Source: Fragilaria crotonensis
Taxonomy: Eukaryota > Bacillariophyta > Fragilariophyceae > Fragilariales > Fragilariaceae
Reading direction: 5' to 3'
Length of the DNA: 64,000 nucleotides
Assembly (NCBI GenBank): GCA_022925895.1
Contig: JAKSYS010000026.1
Location: 1 to 64,000 of the forward strand
The notes beneath the pieces are model-generated. The model worked only from the letters and a program-made list of their open reading frames with translations, was not told the DNA's origin and did not search any database. Both the position numbers and the translations under genes were made by a program. Numbering within the stretch: the stretch's first letter is position 1; each line of letters begins with the position of its first letter. Shown here piece after piece: positions 48,321 through 59,449 of the stretch.

Positions 48321-48715
48321 AGGGGTTAGGGGTTAGGGGTCATGAGGGAAGAGATGAAGGAGAGGAGCACTATGTTGCTACAGTAGCATCGAAGGTGCAA
48401 TTCTACTCTTGCGTCAAAATGATTGCGAGTGGGCTTTCCTTTCGACAAGCATCGAAGGTCATGCAAGACATGAAGGAGACGCTTGGTCTTTCTGCACTTG
48501 GATCGATGACACCACAAAAAGTAAGCAGCTTTGCTCGAGTTGTTTGTGCTGCAAATTTGCAGACTATCTCCGCAATGCTTAAGCGGTCATGGGCTTTCTC
48601 CATTGCGCTTGATGGTGGAAACAACAGCGACACCTCGTATCTTGATATCAGGATTCGTATTGTTTCCGCGAATGGTATTTTGTCAAACCTGCACTTGCTT
48701 GCCATCCCAATGCGT
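48302..48715 (+). pseudogene. hAT-like transposase, N-terminal part (split gene)
   Basis: This is the first part of a DNA transposase interrupted by LINE-D. The frame is open from the ATG at 48302, but the first 15 codons lie in the palindrome and G-rich repeat, so the true start is uncertain and the usual BED zinc finger is not seen. Readable blocks are KMIASGLSFRQASKVMQDM and SWAFSIALDGGNNSDTSYLDIRIR, where the D of ALDGG fits the first catalytic aspartate of hAT enzymes. The reading reaches LHLLAIPMR at the 16-bp duplication and continues in frame at 57776. Confidence 0.7.
48700..48715. repeat. LINE-D target-site duplication, left copy
   Basis: tgccatcccaatgcgt, 16 bp, is repeated exactly at 57775-57790. 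With one copy removed the hAT-like reading is continuous (LAIPMRERHTGEHM). Confidence 0.96.
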
Positions 48716-48831
48716 ATATAAAACCTAATTATTGAGGGTTGTCACCGTCTGTGGACCGTTAGGTCCCCAGAGTGTACCCCGTTCCGGCGAGCGTGGGCTC
48801 GCGAGAACTTAGTTACTACTGTGCTCGCCGA
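48716..48831 (-). other. LINE-D 3' UTR with conserved hairpin and tail
   Basis: Sense strand: GGGGTACACTCT, hairpin GGACC-TAAC-GGTCC (plus 48753-48766), GACGGTGACAACCCT, AATAATTAGGTTTTATAT. It keeps the order and spacing of LINE-B and LINE-C with a different stem sequence. Confidence 0.75.
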
Positions 48832-51800
48832 TTACTGTATCGTTGGGAAAAAGCTTTGTATCGATGTCTGTCGTGTGCCGTCTTGGGTATGTGTTGTAGC
48901 GGAGGATTTGACGAGTCGGAGCCATCGTCTGCGAGTTGTGGAGGATCCAGTCATAAGCTGTTGAAGGTTGCGATCGCAGAGGTGACGATCGTCGAATCGG
49001 AGAAGTTGGGGTCTTTGGTGGTAGTAGCTGACTTCGATCTGTTCTGCTGTGCGAGCTATAGCCGTGGTTGTGGCTTCGGTGTCGGCGTGGAGAACTGCGT
49101 TCCTGGCGAGCCAGAGTTGGCGGGTGAAGGTGTGGATTGCAATGAGGCACTTGCGGATTCTGTTGGCTCCTGTTTTTGGCTCAGGTTTTGTGTTGGCGTG
49201 CATGTCAAGGCTTGCTAGTGTGATCCATCCTGAGCTGAGTAAGCCTGTCAGTAGGTGACGCCATCCGATGCGTGCTTGGGAATCAATGGCGGAACGGATG
49301 GGATCGTGAAGATGCGGTGGATACGAGTGTGTTGCTGGCTGGAAGGGTTGTTCCGGGTGGTCGATCCAATGTTGAATGCCTTCGACTATCAGGTAGCGGA
49401 GGGGGTGGGTGTCATCGGCTGTCATAATAGTTTTTCTGAGGGTGGCCATTGCGTCTTTTGCGTCCGGGTTCCTTGTGCACGTTAGTAGATGACGTTGATC
49501 CTCGGTCTGGTGTTTGCAGCATGGACACTGCTCTAGGGTGGGATCGGGGATGGGAGCGATTCGGTTGAGGCGTTTGCCCAGTGGTTGTTGGTCATGGACG
49601 TGTTTCATGTGAGAGGTTTGTTGAGATGAGGACAGGGACTTGAAATGGGCTCCGAAGGATTCGAAGTCAATTTCGTCCCATGTTGAGTTTGTCCATTTGT
49701 TCCTAGATTGCATGTATTGTCTCAGGTGGTATCCGTTGACGTGAAATCGTATACATGCGTCAACTTGACTTTGGATCCTGGTGCCATTTATGGAGATTGA
49801 CATCTGTTGTTCTGGATGGTGATCGGTTCTTTCTATGGGCTGCAATTTGCCGCGATGGCGGTGTCTGGTGGCGAGGAAATCAGCGTCGATATTGAGACGT
49901 GCTCGTAGAGGGAGGCGATCGTAGGATATGCTTTCATCTTGGTGTCCTTTGATCCATGAAATCTTTATGGGACGTTTGAGATCTCGAGTGTTGGAAGTGA
50001 TGATGGTCATAAGATCCGTGTCGTTGGGTTGCTTCCGTTGTGGACGGCCATGTCGTGTATGGCGGAGCACTCGTTGTATTGCTGCTTTGCTGTCAACGAT
50101 CCATCGGAATTTGCATCGGTGTCGTTTGTTCCATAGTTTGGATAATGTTGTTAGCAGAAGGAGTGCGGAGGCGTAGCCGCAGAGTTCGCTGCGTGTTGAG
50201 GAGGAAGTGTCTCTGGGTCCGTCGACGGGGCCCGAGCACTGGTAAAGGGTTTCAGTGGTGGTGGCGAGTACCCATCCGAAGGTGCCCGTTTTGTTGCTTA
50301 GCCCTCCGTCGGATGCGATGTTGAGGCGTTGTCTCGATCTAAAGGCGTTCCATATGGTCTCATCGGTAGCCACTTGAGTTAAGGACGCGAGGAGACGTCG
50401 CTTGCCCTTTGGGAGTTTAGTTATAAGTTCGAGGAGCCAAGTAGTTGGTGTTGGGTGGATTGCTGTTGGTGGAGGATTCAGTGTTCGTCTTGTCGATGTG
50501 GGAGGGTTTTTCCAGAACGGGATGTAGCGCAGATAGGAGGATGCAATGAAGCGTTTCCATAGGCGTCTCTGGGCGTTGCTGGGTTCCGGTTGTCTGGGCC
50601 AGAGCGGGCTACTTGGTGTGTTGGGTTTCCTTTTTCCGTCGAGCATGTGAAGTAGAATGGCGTTGGGTCTGGTGGGATCGGTGATGTCTGATAGAGATTG
50701 AACTTGGAGGTGGAGACGTACAAGATTTATGTCTCGTTGTTGTGACGGACTGTACCGTTGAAGGTGTTCGGCAGTCATGATGACAAGGTCGTCTTTTCCT
50801 TTTGGCTTGATGTCATAGGTGTCTGTCAGCGTGATGGTGAGATTGTGGCGGTGTAGGTACTGGCGTATAGATGTGATCCATGTGGGTGTCAAGTATGGGA
50901 GATGTATGTTTGGGTGTTCGAGTATGGGTTGAGTGATGCCGGATTCCAGTTGCGAGTGTTGGACGTTGATGAGAATGAGTTTCCCTGCTTCGGATTTCTG
51001 GTACACTGCGTCACGCATGTATTTGATGGCCTCTATGCCTGCCTCTGTTCTGACGTCATATAGGTCCATACCTCCCATCGTGATTGGGCCGTGTCGAATG
51101 GAGGTTGGAAGGTTCTTGTTGATGTGCAGCTTCTGTAGAATGGTTGGGATGATCTTTGATTGGATGGAGGAGAGGGCTTCTTCGTCAACTGCGAGTGCTG
51201 CGAGTGGGTATCGCATGGATGGAATATAAATGGACCGGTGGAAGATCCGTACGTCGGAGGCGTTGATTGTAGGTGATAGGAGTTTGGCTGCAAAGCCGTC
51301 TGCCTTGTTTTTGCATACTTTGATTTGCTGGGAGAAATCGCCCAGGGGAGAAAGGTGAACGCCGAGGATCCGTGGTGCTTTTGAAAGGTCCATTCTTTCC
51401 ACCTCTGTGTGAGGCTGGGGTTTGGAGCCTTGTTGGAGTGTTACGGTGGGATCGGTTGGTTGTGGTGCTCGGAGTACTGGTCGTCCGTTCTTCCAGTCCC
51501 AGTATAGGATGTACCAGCTGCATTTCTTGAGGTTGAGGGCACCGCCAGAAAGATGAAGAGTGTTCCCATGTTTGGGAAATCGTCTGAAGACGTTGAATCA
51601 TGTCTTCGTATGTGGAGTGTATGTCGGTGAATCCGAGGGATGTGTCGTCCACGAAGGCGTCAACTAGGCGGGAGCTTTGGATGCTGGCCTGGGAGTGGAG
51701 AAGTGTGTGCGTTCGGGAACTATTCGGTCGAGGGTGTTGAGTAGGATCACTACGAGTGTCAGCCAGACTGCTGGAGACGCGCCGCTGCCTTGGCCGGTGC

Positions 51801-54603
51801 CGAACAGGGGTTCGAAAGGGGTGCCTTGGTAGGTGTCTTCCGATATGCCGTGGATTGTTTTGACGGTATATTTCATAAACTGGAGTGCTTCTGCGTGTGT
51901 TCGGATGGCGTTGTCGGGCATGCCCAGTCTCCTTGCCGCGAGCATGCCAAGTGCAACTATGATACGATCGTAGCAGGCAGATGCGTCGTTGTCAAATCTG
52001 GCGAGATTTGTTTTGAGAAGTCTGCTCAGGTCGGTTGTGAGCTGGATGAGCATAATTGGGTCCATGGCAGTTCTTCCAGGACGTGATCCGTGTTGTCCTT
52101 CGTTTAGAAGGTTGAGCTTTTCTGCGTGTCGTACCAGTCTGTGACCCCATTGGAGTTTGAGGAAAAAGTTGAAATCGGCTTCGAATAAATGTATGATACG
52201 TAGGCGATGGATGTTTGGATTCCCTGGGTCTTTTTCGATGAGGATATTTGTTGCTTGGCTCCACCGTGGGATGGCGATGCCACGTTCGATGGCGATGTTG
52301 AGAAAGTCGTGGAGACATTGGAGGAGTACTGGATCCTGAATGATAGCTTTGTAGTGGCCGAGGTGTCTGCCTGAGGGGGAAGTTGTTGTCATTTCTTTCC
52401 AGCTTTTGAATCCTTTTGTTATGTCGTCGGGTGTGATGGTGGTGCTAATAGCGTCGCGTGGAGCAGTATTGTGTTGTTGGGGAATGCTAAATGAGGCCAA
52501 GAATTCCAAGATGAGGGGATCGTCGGAGTGCCAGTCAGGGGGAATGCTTCCTTGTAGGATCCGATCGGCTTCCGGAGAGAGACTAGAGAATGTGATTGCA
52601 TCGTGGATGATACCGTGTCCACATGGGGATTCGGCTGCGGCGCGAAATGCCTCGCGATTGTAGGTGAGAAGATGTGCTTCGATGTCTTGTTTGGTTATGA
52701 CGGTGTCCCACATGATGTCGGTCGGAGCTGTGTGCTTGAGAGTGTTGTGAACTTCAGTTGGTTGTGTGATGTTGGGACAGTCCCTGTGTCGGGGAATATT
52801 CAGTTTGGAGAGTCCTGCTGAGTGGTCTGAGGGTTTGATCACCGCGCCGATTTTTCTATAGACGCTTCGGCATTGTTCGTTGCGAATGGTGTTTTCGACG
52901 ATCTTGGATTTCTGTTTCGATTTTGATTGTGTCGCGGGGTTTCGATCTTCGTTGTAGGTGATTATCAGGTCGTGGTAGGACTGTAAGCGGTGATCGGTGG
53001 AGTGCCGTTGCGTTCGTCGGAGGGTCTTGTTGGCGGTGTTGAGGGCGATCCTGATCTGTTCGATGGAGAGAACCTCATTCAGGGAGGGTAGGGTGAACGT
53101 TGGATCGGCTACTTGTGTCTTTGCTTGCCATCGTTCGAACGTTTCAGAATAGTTGTGGTTTTTCTGGGCTTCTTTGAGTCGGAGTTTCCAGTACCGAAGA
53201 AGGATGCCTGCGTTTCGTAGTTGTGGGGACCACTGGTATGGTTTAGTTGGCGTGCGGAGGGAGAGTTCCGCAGATGTCATCGCTCGTCCTTGATCGAGAT
53301 CCCATTTGATGAGTGCCTCCCGAACTTCGTCACGGTTCATTTCCTTGTGGTTTTTGAAAAGGTGGGAGATACGGTGGACCATGTTATGCTCATGGTAGTA
53401 CTTGTTTACGGAGTTCAGGTAGGTTTCCACTGTTTCTGGGTTCCCATTGTGGAGAAGTCTTTTTGTGGATGTGGCAAGGGGAGGGATGGTGTGATCGAAG
53501 ATGGCTGGAAGCATGAGGTCGACGTAGAGACCCCTGTGGTCCGCCTGTGGTCCTTCGTTGTATGGGAGAGTGCCGGATCGTGTTACGTTTTGATCAACTT
53601 TTGTGCTGCCGAAAACGAAGTCGATTCTTCGGTTGGCGGATCCAATGTAGGTGGAGGTTGCGGGATGGTGTCGGTGGATGTCGTTCAGGTTGCAGCGTGT
53701 GAGAAGACTTTGGATGCCTGTGTCCGTTTCGAGCGTGCCGTTGGCGTCCATCATGAGGAGAATTTCGTGTCCCAGGTCTTGTTGGTGGAGGATAAGTCGA
53801 GTGAGGTCTTCGATGAAGTGTTTTCTCGGGTTTGGGTTGTTTTCCCCCCTGTCCTTGAAGAACGTGTATTCTCTGATGTAGGTGCTTCCCAGTGGAGATG
53901 CCTTGACCGACCCAGTACATGAGCGATATCCGGTGATTATTGTGAGTTGGGTTCCGAGTTTGCCTTGGAACGTGAGACCGCTCCATCGTCCTAGTCCAGT
54001 AGGATCAGTGATGGGTGAACCGTGTATTTGGGATACAGCGGCTCCTGTGGTGAGTGTGAGATTTCCGCCAGCTTGAAATGTTTCGCGTTCGGTGCAGGGG
54101 TCTATTAATCGAGTGGGGTGACCGAACGTGACTTTTGTTTGGCCAGGAAGTGATCTAAGAGAATTACGAAATGCTAGTTGGAGATGGGGGTGGCTCCAGC
54201 ATGTGTTGGTTTCGGCGAGGCCTGCGATATCCACTTGATAGGCTCTCAGACAAGATAAATAATATCGATAGTCTTCACCAGTGTTTGAATATGTAAGTCC
54301 TTTTACATTTTGAAAGAATATCCTCGTGCTATCGGGATGTTTTTGTGAAATAGCGTCACCGAATCTTTGCTCTGGATTTTGATCGATGGGTCGTTCTCTT
54401 AGAGTTCGTCTGGGTCGCTGCATGAGAAGGAGTGGACTGCGTGGAATGATCGGAGTGTTGTCGTGTGCTTGTATTCCCTGTGCAATGGATGCTCTGGTCG
54501 CTCGGTGATTGTTTCGGAGGATCTGATATGCTGGTAGTGTGGGATGCTGGTCTGTATCGGGCTCGTTCGAATGGGTGTTTGACGTTGTTTCTGCCGTAGT
54601 CAT
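48832..54603 (-). pseudogene. LINE-D ORF2 (endonuclease, RT, RNase H, zinc knuckle), two frameshifts
   Basis: The ATG (54601-54603) overlaps the ORF1 stop as ATGA. The APE-type endonuclease (about residues 90-370) has AETNTCW, MMDANG, NRRIDFVFG and GPQADHRGLYVD. The reverse transcriptase has FDNDASACYDR and GTGQGSGASP (about residue 935). The frame then shifts near 51685 so that FVDDTSLGFTD is read one frame over, and returns to the first frame near 51560 (SGGALNLKKCSWY). After that the frame stays open to the stop: RNase H (ASDGGLSNKTGTFGW, RSELCGY, VDSKAA, NIDADFLAT) and zinc knuckle CPCCKHQTEDQRHLLTC (about 49490-49540). The two shifts compensate, leaving about 130 bp out of frame exactly over the RT active site. 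Confidence 0.9.
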
Positions 54604-57600
54604 ATTGGAGCCGCCCCATCCGATCCACTGTTGCTGTTGTATTGAGTGTTCGGGGGAGCGTTTGTGTGCTGAGCGTTTCCTGATTTCGTTGCTTTGTTGA
54701 ATATCGCTGCGAGACTCTTTTGGGAGTCTTTTTGTGAAAAGAGACGTTTGTTGAGTTTCTCACATGCTTTTGATTTGTTGCTGGTGGTGGTAGTTATTGT
54801 TGAGTTGTCCTCGTCATCGCTGTAACTTAGGCATAATTGCATCTCTTGGCTTGCGGGCGGGATGCTGGTGTCGTCATCTGGTGATCTCATTTTCTTTTTC
54901 TGAGGTGAACTATAGCATGGATCTGTGTACGAGCCGCTCGAAGATGATTGGGATGCTTGTGTGTGTTCTGTGGTGAGTTGTTGTGATTGCATGTCCGGGT
55001 TTGGATCTGTTTGAGAACTGGCCGATAAGGGTTCGGGACGAGAACCATTGATTGTGGCTGTTTGTTGTGTTAAGGCGAGATCGAGACGCGAGGTAAGTTT
55101 TTCCATGAAGTCCGTGATTTTGTCCATTCTGTTTTCCAGTTCGATCATTGAGTTGGCCATGTTGCTTTGACTGGTTATCGAGTTTACCAAAGAGGCCCCC
55201 ATTTCTTTGAACTGTTCCTTTGTGTCCGTTTGTATGGATTTGAGTAACGAAGATTGTGTCTCGTAGCAGATAGTGACTTGGTCTAGTTGGGTGCCCATGC
55301 TGTTCAGCTTTGTGTCCATAGCGTCGAATCGTTTGAACTGCTTTGCGAGAGTTGACAGTTTGTCCGCATTGATTTGTGCCGAGGAATCAATAGCTTGTTG
55401 CTGTTTTCGTAGAGTTTCTTCGAGTTCTTGTAATTGGGCTTGGTTGCTGGTCGCATGCGATGCGCGTGTCATGGATTGTGTCGACCCTGTGCTTTGGTCT
55501 TCGGATACGTTGGAGAGGTTGCTACTTGATGCGTACGTTGTATTCTTGTTTGGATGTTGCCTGTCGGAGCGTTGTGTTGCCTGATGTCGTCGCGTCTTTT
55601 GAAGAGTGGGCCAGTGGGGACTGGCGAGATCGTTGTCGGTGCGTGTTGTTTGTGGCGGACTGTCCGAATTATTTGGGTTGGATGTGCTGGTTTGTTGCCA
55701 GGCGTTGGTTGTGGCGAGGTTGGATAGGAAGTCCAGGTTTGATTGAACGGTTTCTGTGATGTGGATTACTTCGGGGAGGTCTGTGATACTGGCTCTGTAG
55801 CGGGCTTCGCGTTGATGGGTTGGATTGAGGCTCGTTTTGTAGTTTTTGTATTGAATCTTGATGTGGTCGTAGTATGGGCTGGGTACTAGAAGGTTTGCTC
55901 TTTGGTCTGGACCCCCATTGACGACGTCACAGAGGGCAGGTGAGTTGTCGGGTGCCTTTAGTGTAGATGCCCATTCGCGAGTTGAACGTTCAATGGTTGT
56001 GCCATCGGGGAGGGTTTCGGTTCTTACTCGATCAAGATTGGAGACGTGGGGAAATAGGGAAAGTGCTCTGAGGGACTTGGTGTATTTTTCATGAACGTCG
56101 AATTGCTGTTGGATTTGTTCGTCCGGAAGCGAGCCTAGCACGTATCGTGGTATGAACAGTGCTGTTTGGTTTCCTGTGAGATACTGTGATAATGCTTGGC
56201 ACAGAGGGATGGTGTGGCTTTCTCCACATTGGACCACGAGATGGTTTATGTCTTGGTCCATTGGGGTTTTCCGAAATCTGAGTATGTCGAAGAAAGGAGT
56301 GTTGTCTGGTAGTTTGTTTGTCAGGTGTTGAAGATAGAAAAGAGTATTTGTTGTGTTGGGTGCTTTCAAGAGAATGTATCCAGCCGTGACCATGTTGCCG
56401 CTGTCGCATGTGGAGTTGGATATGGAGGCGTTGAAGTGATGGCTTTGCATGCATGTTTGGGTGTTCTTCTTAAACTTCCAGATGGATGGATTTGCGTTGA
56501 ATCCGAATCGAATGCCAAAGATGAGAAGGGACGTTGATTTGATGAAAGCGATGTTTGGAGAGATCAGCTGTTTTACTTCGTCGAGATGTAGTTTGGATGC
56601 TGGTGTTGTGTGTTGTGTGTCTTTGCTTTTCCATGGGTATAGAAGTCCGTCGTCGTCTTCAAACACGTGTGTGATGAGCTGGTGGATTTCGTGTAGAAGT
56701 TCGTCTTCGTTCTCCTCGAGTCTGGTAAGATAGTGTTTTTCCAATTTCCATTTGATTGTGATGCGGTGGGTGCCGTCGTTGATCTTTTTGTTTGGGTGAG
56801 GGGTGTATGTGCGGGAAGAGGAGTTGTTTGTTACGCTCGGCGCTGGTGGAGTTCCTGTGTTGCGTTGTGGAGTTGTGTTGAGGTTTTGTTCTGTTGTGTT
56901 GTTTGGAGCGGCCCATGTAGGTGGATTTCCGGTGGTGGTCCGATTGTGTAGCCAGGTCGAGAATTCATTGTTTGCGGTAGGAGTGGTGTTTGCGTCAGCG
57001 ATGCCGTTGTTGTTGTTCTTGTCCGCGGGTGTTGGTTTCGAGCTGGTTCGTGGGGTGTCATTTTCTGGGAGATTGAAGCCTGGGGCAATGTTTGTGGGGG
57101 GGTTTGGTTCTGCGGCTTTGCTAGTGAGGGAGGAGGCGCGTCGTTTGGTTGCCTTAGCCTTTCCGACCGAGATGACTTCTGTCCATTTGTCTTCTTCGAT
57201 GTCCATTGGGGTAGTAGTGAGTTGAGTCTGTTTCCACGAGGTTGTCAATGTGTCGATTGTCAATATCTGGGGGGCATGGTTGATGAGGTAGGGTTGTGAA
57301 ACTTGGGTGGCCCATGAGTTGAGTTTTGCTGGTATGTCCATGTCTCGGTCGATGTGGTACAAGTAGTTATACCAGATGATACTGTGCATCTTGGTTGGAC
57401 TCGCTTCTCGAGCGCTCCATTCGAGATCAAAGAAAGCACCATCGTCGATGGCGAAGTAACCTAGTGTGACGTACTTCTGCCACTTGGCTGGACTGCTGAT
57501 TTGCTGGTAGAGGGAGTCGTTGGCACGTCGACGGTAGATGGAGTCGCTCAAGGTTGGATCGATTGGTTTGAAGACTGGAGGATCCATCCAATCAGTTCGT

Positions 57601-57680
57601 TCGAACGTGAACATGGGTTTGGAGATGTCTGGGGGTTTGTTGGGATCGGGTAGAAACGTTGATGCCGTTCCTTCGGTCAT
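54600..57680 (-). CDS. LINE-D ORF1 (about 1,026 aa)
   Basis: This is a complete ORF1. I chose the start MTEGTASTFLPDP (57680) because ACCACCATGACC matches the LINE-C start; an in-frame ATG seven codons upstream is not conserved. It is N-terminally Trp/Tyr-rich (KWQKYVTLGYFAIDD, YNYLYHIDRDMDIP). A middle domain of about 400 residues matches LINE-C, with KVTF/NIAFI-S-T-S, KAPNTTN, VVQCGESH and NPTHQREARYRASITDLP. A coiled-coil-like segment near 55270-55480 (LQELEETLRKQQQAI...LDQVTI) is followed by an Asp/Ser-rich C-terminus ending G-A-A-P-I. It likely binds element RNA and oligomerises, by analogy with other LINE ORF1 proteins; the fold is not recognised. The frame is fully open. Confidence 0.85.
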   Translation of the reverse strand: MTEGTASTFLPDPNKPPDISKPMFTFERTDWMDPPVFKPIDPTLSDSIYRRRANDSLYQQISSPAKWQKYVTLGYFAIDDGAFFDLEWSAREASPTKMHSIIWYNYLYHIDRDMDIPAKLNSWATQVSQPYLINHAPQILTIDTLTTSWKQTQLTTTPMDIEEDKWTEVISVGKAKATKRRASSLTSKAAEPNPPTNIAPGFNLPENDTPRTSSKPTPADKNNNNGIADANTTPTANNEFSTWLHNRTTTGNPPTWAAPNNTTEQNLNTTPQRNTGTPPAPSVTNNSSSRTYTPHPNKKINDGTHRITIKWKLEKHYLTRLEENEDELLHEIHQLITHVFEDDDGLLYPWKSKDTQHTTPASKLHLDEVKQLISPNIAFIKSTSLLIFGIRFGFNANPSIWKFKKNTQTCMQSHHFNASISNSTCDSGNMVTAGYILLKAPNTTNTLFYLQHLTNKLPDNTPFFDILRFRKTPMDQDINHLVVQCGESHTIPLCQALSQYLTGNQTALFIPRYVLGSLPDEQIQQQFDVHEKYTKSLRALSLFPHVSNLDRVRTETLPDGTTIERSTREWASTLKAPDNSPALCDVVNGGPDQRANLLVPSPYYDHIKIQYKNYKTSLNPTHQREARYRASITDLPEVIHITETVQSNLDFLSNLATTNAWQQTSTSNPNNSDSPPQTTRTDNDLASPHWPTLQKTRRHQATQRSDRQHPNKNTTYASSSNLSNVSEDQSTGSTQSMTRASHATSNQAQLQELEETLRKQQQAIDSSAQINADKLSTLAKQFKRFDAMDTKLNSMGTQLDQVTICYETQSSLLKSIQTDTKEQFKEMGASLVNSITSQSNMANSMIELENRMDKITDFMEKLTSRLDLALTQQTATINGSRPEPLSASSQTDPNPDMQSQQLTTEHTQASQSSSSGSYTDPCYSSPQKKKMRSPDDDTSIPPASQEMQLCLSYSDDEDNSTITTTTSNKSKACEKLNKRLFSQKDSQKSLAAIFNKATKSGNAQHTNAPPNTQYNSNSGSDGAAPI

Positions 57681-57774
57681 GGTGGTGGTTGCACAGGACA
57701 ACTTCCTACTGAGTTACGTTGAAAACGGTCGACGGACAGACTGGTATGTACGTAGCTAGATTTTAGAAATTGTG
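57681..57774 (-). promoter_or_regulatory. LINE-D 5' leader
   Basis: This 94-nt leader starts cacaatttctaaaatc and ends CACCACC before the ATG, with TAGGAAGTTGT in common with LINE-C. The shared start and near-equal length support this as the native 5' end. Confidence 0.75.
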
Positions 57775-57790
57775 TGCCATCCCAATGCGT
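57775..57790. repeat. LINE-D target-site duplication, right copy
   Basis: An exact copy of 48700-48715 at the 5' junction of LINE-D. Confidence 0.96.
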
Positions 57791-59174
57791 GAGCGTCACA
57801 CCGGAGAACACATGTTTAACCTCACCTCAACTTTGCTTGACAATCTTGTGCCTGATTGGAGGAGTAGAATCATCTCTGTTACTACCGATGGAGCCTCAAG
57901 CATGACAGGGCAATATCGTGGAGTTGCTTCTCGGCTCAGCAATGTTGCATTGCCAGGCTTCTATCGAGTTTGGTGTGCATTACACCAGCTTGACCTTGTC
58001 TTGCAGCGATTGTATAATGCTTTGTGCGACGACTCTTTTGTTGGCACAGTAACTTCACTTACAGGCCATCTTCGCAGGCAATTCAATCTCATCGCAACAA
58101 TGGGATCCAAGTGTCCTCGATTTGTTAACACTCGCTGGATGTCAATGAGTAAGGTCGTCAAGTGGCTTGTAGCCAACCGAGTGGCTGTCAATGAACACCT
58201 GGCGACCAAAACTGTAAACTGGTTACCCACTGATGCATGGTGGATTCTTGTGTGTTGTTTGAACCGAGTCATGAAGATTGTTGATGTCGCGATCGTATCT
58301 CTTCAAGGACAGCAGCTCCAGGTTTCAACGCAGCGACAAATTCTTGATGGTCTGAAGTTTGACTTATCGAAGCTCAGTGGTTCGGTTTTGGGACCATTGA
58401 CAACCGACAAAATCGCTCGATTGAATGAAACACATCCGCCGACAGGAGTTCCATTGTTGATACCTACTCTGGAGGATGCGGCAACAATTCGAGAAAGTCA
58501 TGTTTTCAACGGTAAATTCGCTATGAGACTTGACGATGCTCACCATTTCATCGATAATTGTGGTTCCTTTGTCATGGAGCGACTTCAAGTTGTCAGCTCC
58601 TGAAGATGGTGGGAACCTATTGGAGTATGCACAAGTCTTGAAGAGTGTTGGTCGTATGTTTGTTGATTTGATCAATGGTGTGGACTCGATTCAAGCTGAA
58701 CGTGATTCATCAAACGCCTCCGCTGACTACTTAGTCCCTCCATCAACGCCTTCTCAACTGCAATTCATGAGCAATCGAGATTTCTCCATCTTGCTTCAAC
58801 AGCAGCGTGAGAGACTTCTTCATACTTGGCAAAGCACTGAGATTGATGCCCTTGAGGAGCAGTTTGACGACATGAAGCAGTTGCTTGCTCAGGATGCTCG
58901 TATCAAGGCAATCATTGAAAACGAAAAGGTGTTGACCTCCTTTGCTGAGGCTTGGGCTCCATTCAACAGCAAGCAATTTGAACCGCTCAAACTCTTCTTT
59001 GGTGGCCTTGCAACTATCTTTCCAGGTACTGCAACAGTGGAGTCTGACTTCTTGTTGATCAATTGGGAGAAGGATGACTATCGTTCTAGTCTCACCGACT
59101 TCTCCCTTGAGGGAATCCTACACAGCAAACAGTACTTTGAATTGCTCGGAATAGCCAGCAATCATATGAAGTAG
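57775..59174 (+). pseudogene. hAT-like transposase, C-terminal part (split gene)
   Basis: This continues the transposase from 48715. ISVTTDGASSMTGQYRG supplies the second catalytic aspartate block of hAT enzymes; VWCALHQLDLVLQRL and MGSKCPRFVNTRWMSM follow, as in the family. The frame breaks once near 58590 (the first frame stops after ERLQVVSS); the next frame carries SAPEDGGNLLEYAQVLKSV and the C-terminal dimerisation region, FFGGLATIFPGTATVESDF then LTDFSLEGILHSKQ. The break could be a frameshift or an unrecognised intron. With the LINE-D insertion the gene is dead. The hAT call rests on the two D blocks and the C-terminal motif. Confidence 0.75.
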
Positions 59175-59449
59175 TACTAGTCATGTAGTCATGATAAACA
59201 ATTAGATATTAGCATCATCACTTCGCGTCTACGATAGAAATCAGGCCCCCGATTGATGACCCCGGAATAAACCCCAGAACAAGACTCAAATTTACCCCAG
59301 AATAAGCTTATTCTGGGGTTTTTGGGGCATACCCCAGTTTAACACGGCCTGCACCCGATGCAAGTTTTCCCATATTGACTTCCCACCCGATGTATCAAGT
59401 AAAAAAATACATCCCCGAAGTTATTTTATATAGAAATCGGACCGCCCCC
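59175..59449. other. Spacer with ccccag repeats
   Basis: No gene is seen. It contains accccggaataa (about 59261), a perfect 26-bp palindrome (59294-59319), accccag (about 59350), and two partial copies of tagaaatc followed by a C-rich stretch (about 59235 and 59430). It is probably transposon-end debris of the hAT-like element or the transposase fragment to the right. Confidence 0.4.
59294..59319. repeat. 26-bp perfect palindrome
   Basis: accccagaataag is followed directly by its reverse complement, centred on a HindIII-like aagctt. Flanking copies of accccRgaataa suggest repeat-derived DNA. Confidence 0.9.

Larger units (their letters stand above)
48716..57774 (-). mobile_element. LINE-D, full-length non-LTR retrotransposon in a hAT-like gene
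   Basis: This 9.06-kb LINE on the minus strand has the same plan as LINE-C but diverged protein sequence: 94-nt 5' leader starting CACAATTTCTA, ORF1 (1,026 aa from the conserved start), ORF2 overlapping as ATGA, and a 116-nt 3' UTR with hairpin and the tail AATAATTAGGTTTTATAT. A perfect 16-bp target duplication flanks it. ORF2 carries two nearby frameshifts around the catalytic FVDD, so this copy is probably inactive, or the assembly has an error there. LTR elements have not hit it. Confidence 0.93.
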
